Assembly: GCF_033297395.1 (NCBI RefSeq)
Contig: NW_027041861.1
Coordinates: 1 to 64,000, forward strand
Reading direction: 5' to 3'
DNA length: 64,000 bases
Source of the DNA: Canariomyces notabilis
Taxonomy: Eukaryota; Ascomycota; Sordariomycetes; Sordariales; Chaetomiaceae
Program-made: the position numbers and the translations under genes
Notes under the pieces: model-generated
What the model was told of the DNA's origin: nothing
Seen by the model: the letters and a program-made list of their open reading frames with translations, nothing else
Databases searched by the model: none
Shown here: piece by piece, positions 59,055 through 64,000 of the stretch
Layout: the number at the start of each line of letters is the position of its first letter
How positions within the stretch are numbered: the first letter of the stretch is position 1

Positions 59055-60394
59055 TTACTCTGGCGTCAGATGGAACACGCCGAGCTGCGGCCAGTACTTT
59101 GTTACATCCAACTCAATGTCCATTTTGAACTTCCACCTATGCCAGGGCATGGGCGGGGGAACATTTTGAAGTTCCCAGGCGACGGCATTTTCTGGCATCT
59201 CTCCAAAGCCGTGGGTGTCGAATAACCAGAACCCAAACACATGTTGAGCGTTCTTAGACCGTTCCAAGCCCTCGGCATCAGGGTTATTTACCTCCCTGAA
59301 TACACCATCAGTGAATTCCCGGTCCCAACGCTTCTGTTCGGTCTTGAGATATTCATTTGCCTTTGAGCATGACGTGATTGCAGGAGCAGAGCGCCAAGTG
59401 GGCCAAGTGATGAGGAACCTTGAATCCAGTCTCTTCCCTTCGGGCCGGGCGATGTCGAATATCCTTTCCATGTCCTGCCAAAACCAGAGACTGGCCCGGG
59501 AGTCCCAGCCAACGCAAAAGAGACCTAAGTCATCTCTGATGGGACGTGGGTCAGGCCCGATGAGAGTAAAACCTTCGACTAGCAATTCTAGCGGAGTTGC
59601 CCGGTTGAATCGTATGCGATCCGTGAGTTCCGTGACCATCATACGCTCCCTTCCTCGGTGGTATAAATATAGTGTCTTCAGATTTGTAAGGGTTGATCGG
59701 AAGGCCTCTAATGCCTGTGGTGCGAGGGCTTGAGGTTCTACTAGTAATCGAGGTTAGTAGGCGCTTCATTTGGTAACAAAGGGGGCGAGATATGTTACGG
59801 TCGTACCGCTGGGTAGCCACCTGAGTCTATAAGGAAGACCGTCGCCCAACCATCAAGTTGCGGATCCCATGGCCCTTCGGGTCATAAGCTTTGCAGTCGT
59901 AGAAGACATCCGCCAAAAGATCTGGCGGAGCCAATGGTACTTCTGTATGTTCATGTTCTCCGGTGACAAGGATCTGGACGTGAAGAAAGTCGAAATCGGG
60001 GTTGAAGTAGAGGATGCGACTAGTCACAGCGTCTAGTCCCTGGCTGCAAGGGAGATGTACGCGGTAGAATGCCAAGGCGGCTGCCCTAGCCTCGGAGCTG
60101 ACGCGGAGCAAGGGGCTATCCGAGTGGTATTTGTCGATTGACAAGGAGTAATTCTTGCCGCTTCTGATATTGCCGAGGTGGTTCTTCTGGGTGTAGGAAC
60201 CGGCGGGATCGGGCCTGTCGCTGGACCGAACGCCGATGTGGAGAATGCGGTGCTCTTGAAGAAACGTGTCCCAGATGTCCCGTCGAAGCTCGAGCGGAAG
60301 GCGAGAAAACAGTTGAAACTTCCGGTCGCTGGCAACGGTGGAAGTAACCGTTGAAAAGCCTGGGATATCCAGCTTTCTCCATGTTGGACGCCAT
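59055..60394 (-). CDS. 2EXR-domain protein, start unresolved
   Basis: The fungal 2EXR signature is clear: FQLFSRLPLELRRDIWDT followed by EHRILHIGVRSSD, then SPLLRVSSEARAAALAFY and ILYFNPDFDFLHV. An intron 59850-59715 (ATG|GTTGGG ... CCACAG|GCA) joins this to FRSTLTNLKTLYLYHRGRER and a second exon ending at 59055 with LDVTKYWPQLGVFHL. The 2EXR reading frame has no ATG upstream before a stop; the ATG at 60394 (MASNMEKAG) is in another frame and no normal intron can connect them. Either a small upstream exon was missed or the 5' end is frameshifted. The family is abundant in Pezizomycotina and of unknown function. Confidence 0.7.
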
Positions 60395-61974
60395 ATCGGC
60401 TTATTGGCAGCAACTTGGGCAAACGAGTGGAATCGACGTTGTTAGTTTGGTGTGATCTGTGGAGTGAGAAACATTTGTTTTGGAGAAAAATGCCGTCCTA
60501 GGTACCTTAGGTAGGTAGGTAAGGTAAGGCAGGCTGCCTGCACGTGGTTCTGCCTTAAGTTGAGCCTATACTCGTACGGTGCATGGGAATAACGTGATAC
60601 ATAGGTAGGTAAGGTACCCTTCTGGGCCTTAGGTATAAGTCACCAGTTGCAACTCTGGTTGCAAGCCTCGACTCGGAGTAGGTCTAAAACAAGTACCTAG
60701 GCTTCCTCACCCAGAGCAGGGGTACTGCCCAGCCAACACAACGTGGACTCTTGATGTTGGTTCCAGTCGGTATGTTGGTCCCTGGATGGGACGCTGAATG
60801 GGAATGTGTTGGACAGTTGGGCGGGCTACCTGCATGTGGACGGGAAGTCACAATTTCAGCTTCCGCTTCATTCAGCTACAGGAGGCCCATCGACCTCGAG
60901 ACCAGCGGGAATTTTAGGTCTACTACTCACTGCTGGCCGGCGGGTAGAGCCTAGCATATACTGGATTCAGGTCGTTGGTGATATGAGGAATACCGCGATG
61001 GACGCTTCAAGATGTTTCTTGCCATGTACTAGTAGTATGCAACGGGAATAATGAAGGCGCCGGTCGTCTTCATATTGGGGGCAGTGTGTTTCAACTTCCA
61101 GTCACCTACCTATCTACTAGATGTAGTACAGGAGCTTTCATAGGCGCAATCGAGACTGCTGCATAGTCCCTTACCTACCAACCCACTCAAGTTCCATACA
61201 TAGGTACCTACCACCTAAGGTACCTAGGTAGGTACCTACTGAGAGACTACCTAGGTAGGTAGCCTAGCAGTTAGGTACTTTCATTAACTAAAGGAACAGA
61301 ACCAATGGTAAGATGCCTTGGTCTATTACAGCATACACCTCAACATCCATACAAGATAATAGGAGGCACGCATTACAGTTTATACTGCTAACGCGTTGTT
61401 TGCGCAGCACTCAGAGAGAAACGTTAAACGTCCTTAGTTACCTCACAATTGCACCGGCAGGCAATAGGCCTCCATGTTTGGTCTCCCATCAAATGAGTCA
61501 TTTGCTTCAACCGTTCATGGAACCATGGATTGAGATTTCAGTTTGAGAGACAGCATCGGATTCGGGAGTGAGTGAGAATGCAAATCTGTTGCAATAGGAA
61601 AAGGGGTGCGGCGCCGCTTGGCAAGGTGCACGGTGCGCTGAAGCCTAAGGTAACTTGCCTCGAGCTTGCCTAACTTCAGCCGCTGTGGTTGCCAGGGAAA
61701 CCGTTGACAATTCCGCCGTCTTCATAGGCATCAAGCCGCTAGCCAGGCGCTATCAAGGCAACAACTCCACCATTGCCCGGCAAAAAGTCCATACCACTTG
61801 CCAATGTGGAGAGTTCGCGTTGCCCGGCCTTGGGAAGAATTGAAGAAAGCGCATAGAAATTGGCAGCCGCTCCCGGGTCAGATCATCAATTCACTCACCC
61901 CCTCTCATCAAGCGTCTCAGGCGAATCGAGTCAATTGCACCCGTTCCCTCACAAGCACAAGACCCACAACCAAT
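60395..61974. other. Divergent intergenic region with dense CCTAGGTAGGTACCT words
   Basis: No gene is supportable. From 60497 to 60622 and from 61195 to 61290 the sequence is largely built from GGTAGGTA, GGTACCT and CCTAGGTA words. They are palindromic and overlap one another, with scattered copies between. Confidence 0.5.
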
Positions 61975-64000
61975 ATGCCGCCGAAAATACATGACTATCC
62001 CGGCATCAACCTGCCGTTGCGCTATCTTCACGAACTTGAACCGGATGGCCGATCAGCCCAGCTTGGGCGCGATTTCTATAGGGTCGGTTCGATCGAGGGC
62101 CTGAGAGGTGTCGAATCGGACATTCTGCAAGTCCGCGAGGTGGCTATGTTGATAGTCATGGACGTCCTTACAGACAAGGCCAACTGGCACGAGAAGGTCT
62201 TTGACGACAGCATCGTTGCCAAGTGGCGCCGGGAAGCACTTTCGCAGGACGAGAAGCCCATATATAACCTGATTGTGGGCGAAAAAAAAGTCAAGATGCC
62301 GCAGCGGACGAGGATCATGTCCGAACGTGCCTTTGACTACGTCAGTCGACCATAATCCAATTCCCCATTCGTTGTCGTTGATTGCACTTTCCCTGAACTG
62401 ACACGCCATTTGCTGCTATAGTGCATCGCCGAGTTGAGATGCAAGGCTACTGAATTCAAGAAAACGGGTCTGATCTTCACTCTCAATGTGGGACAGAACA
62501 CCGCCATCAAGTCCGACTCGGCCGTGGGCGACGAGCTCCGCTTGGGTCTGAGGGCGGCCTTCGACAAACTGCGGACCGAGCAGGGCGACGCACCAGACTG
62601 GCACCCTAGAAGCAACGACATGGTCCAAGATCTGGTCCACCCCTCCATGTACCCATTTGTCTACGGTGAGTGGTCTTGTCAAGGGTTCATGGCGTCCTAG
62701 CCCTAACATATAGTAGGCAAGTCCCCATTCTTCCAGGAGGAAGTCGTCGGTGTGAGAGACGCTGTTGATAAATGGTCCGGCAAGGGTGAAAATGTACAGG
62801 AAGCAAGGGATCATATGGCGGAGTGTGACAATACGGGGGGTAGAGTCCCCATCGGGGTTATACCACCGATCAACAGCGACTACTGGTCTTCAACTTACCA
62901 ATGGCTCCCTGCCAACCTAGCCTTCCAAGAGGACGGTACCGTGAGGTTCACGAGCTACATCAACAACCTGCAACCGAAACGACATCAAGGAATCTACAGG
63001 CTGGTCGAAAAACTAATAGACAAGGCCATCCCAGCATGGGAACGAGTCCTCGCCGGAAAAGCGGTCACTGACGCCAATCGCATCCAGAAGCGGTTCAGCC
63101 CGCCTCCCGAGGTCTACGAGTAAGTGCTACTCACTATGGCTCCAAGCCTGGGTCCACCGTCCCCCATACGTGTGACAGATGTACTGATCAAGTTGAAATC
63201 CAGGGAGGACGAGGACTCTCCAGAAATATGGGAGCCCTTCAATCCCGAGGTCCTTGAAGCATACGAAAAAGAGCACGGCGAGATCGATGTCTCGGACGAT
63301 TGGAAGGTGCAGGAGTGGCAAGAATATGTCGACCAAGATGAGCCGACCGGATTGAGCGACGAAGAAAAGAAGCAATGGTGGGAAGAACAGAGATCTCGGG
63401 TAGTCGGCAAAGTTAAATGGGCCAAGATCAGAGACCCCATGCTTCCCGAACCTCTGGGATTTGTGCCAGTTACTTATCGCGTCAAAAAGACGCTGCGCGA
63501 AAAGTTCAAAGATGATGGGCTTCAAGTCATTGTCAAGATGGCATCCATCGAGCTCACACCCGAGAAGCCAGAATTTCCAGTCGGCGGATGGCATGTACGT
63601 AACTGCCCAATTCCGACTCGGTGTCATCCCATCAGCTTGCTAACTGCTTCTAGATCGAAGGCCAGCTGAACGAGCACATTGTCGCTACCGCGCTGTACTA
63701 TCTCGACTCTGAAAACGTGACGCCCAGCTACTTGGAGTTTCGAATGTTAACGTCCCAGTATCAGGAGGACCTCCAGGAGCGTGTCGGCCAGGATATGTAT
63801 CATTTCTACGAACACATTTTCGGCACCCGTCTATCGTTCCACGGCCATTGCCTCCAGAATTATGGCAGAGTGGAAACGCCCGAGGGGCGGCTGCTCGCAT
63901 TTCCCAACGTTTTGTGAGTGTGGCTCTGACTGTGTACAATGGATACATGCCGTGTCATGCTAAAGTAGCGACGACTAACCAGAGCCTCTCGTGTAGCCAA
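61975..64000 (+). CDS. DUF4246 protein, 3' end beyond the window
   Basis: Exons 61975-62340, 62422-62665, 62717-63119, 63204-63594, 63654-63913 and 63983 to the edge read as one protein of more than 550 aa. The start MPPKIHDYPGINLPLRYLHE and LTDKANWHEKVFDDSIVAKW are typical, followed by MVQDLVHPSMYPFVYGKS, YQWLPANLAFQEDGTVRFTS, YINNLQPKRHQGIYRLVEKL and IPAWERVLAG. Late motifs are VIVKMASIELTPEKPEFPVG, GWHIEGQLNEHIVATALYY and VETPEGRLLAFPNVLASRVA. The pattern WHxEG...N and late RV resembles the metal site of 2-oxoglutarate/iron oxygenases, so such a fold is possible, but this is inference. The family is common in fungi and uncharacterised. An in-frame extension upstream of 61975 exists, but the leader before CAATATG looks untranslated. 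Confidence 0.88.

Noticed and set aside
60497..61290. CRISPR-like or tandem satellite array
   Set aside because: The repeated words are short, overlapping and irregularly spaced, with no uniform repeat-spacer pattern, and the genome is fungal.

Overview
The window is nuclear DNA of a filamentous ascomycete (Pezizomycotina, most likely a Sordariomycete). The evidence is gene structure and content: short 49-109 nt GT-AG introns with CTAAC-like branch points, genes on both strands with no operons, and fungal families such as NACHT-WD40, 2EXR, DUF4470, DUF4246, CVNH and a nuclear complex I PSST subunit. Gene models were built by hand by joining open frames at splice sites. Exon limits are given where the protein continued cleanly across a junction.

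Left part (0.5-18.6 kb). A NACHT-WD40 (NLR-like) gene on + is broken by in-frame stops and two frameshifts; three of the stops replace the WD-repeat or linker tryptophan. It converges on a four-exon secreted HNH nuclease on -. A gene-poor stretch follows, then a DUF676 serine hydrolase (-) with a GC-AG intron, a small CVNH lectin (-) with a 32-nt inverted repeat in its upstream region, and a cytosolic leucyl-tRNA synthetase copy (+) that carries three indels around its KMSKS loop.

Middle part (18.7-43 kb). In order: complex I PSST/NDUFS7 (-); a TPR-DUF4470 protein with a homopolymer frameshift (-); a kelch-repeat single-pass membrane protein (-); an MFS drug transporter (+); a membrane-anchored Dabb-domain protein (-); an aldo-keto reductase with one premature stop (+); an amidoligase (-); thioredoxin (+); and a WD-repeat protein of the WDR44/Dgr2 type (-).

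Right part (43.5-64 kb). A 1281-bp long-TIR DNA element flanked by TA carries an AT-rich interior and a probable nested solo LTR. It is followed by Dom34/Pelota (-), a BCS1-like AAA ATPase (+), a 4.6-kb gene-poor tract, a secreted GH43 galactanase with CBM (-), a SAM methyltransferase (+), a 2EXR protein (-) and a DUF4246 gene (+) cut by the window end.

The genes do not form one pathway. The most striking points are the mutation pattern in the NLR-like pseudogene, the neighbouring non-canonical copies of two normally essential genes (LeuRS and PSST), and the nested transposon. No biosynthetic gene cluster, CRISPR array or confident tRNA was seen.
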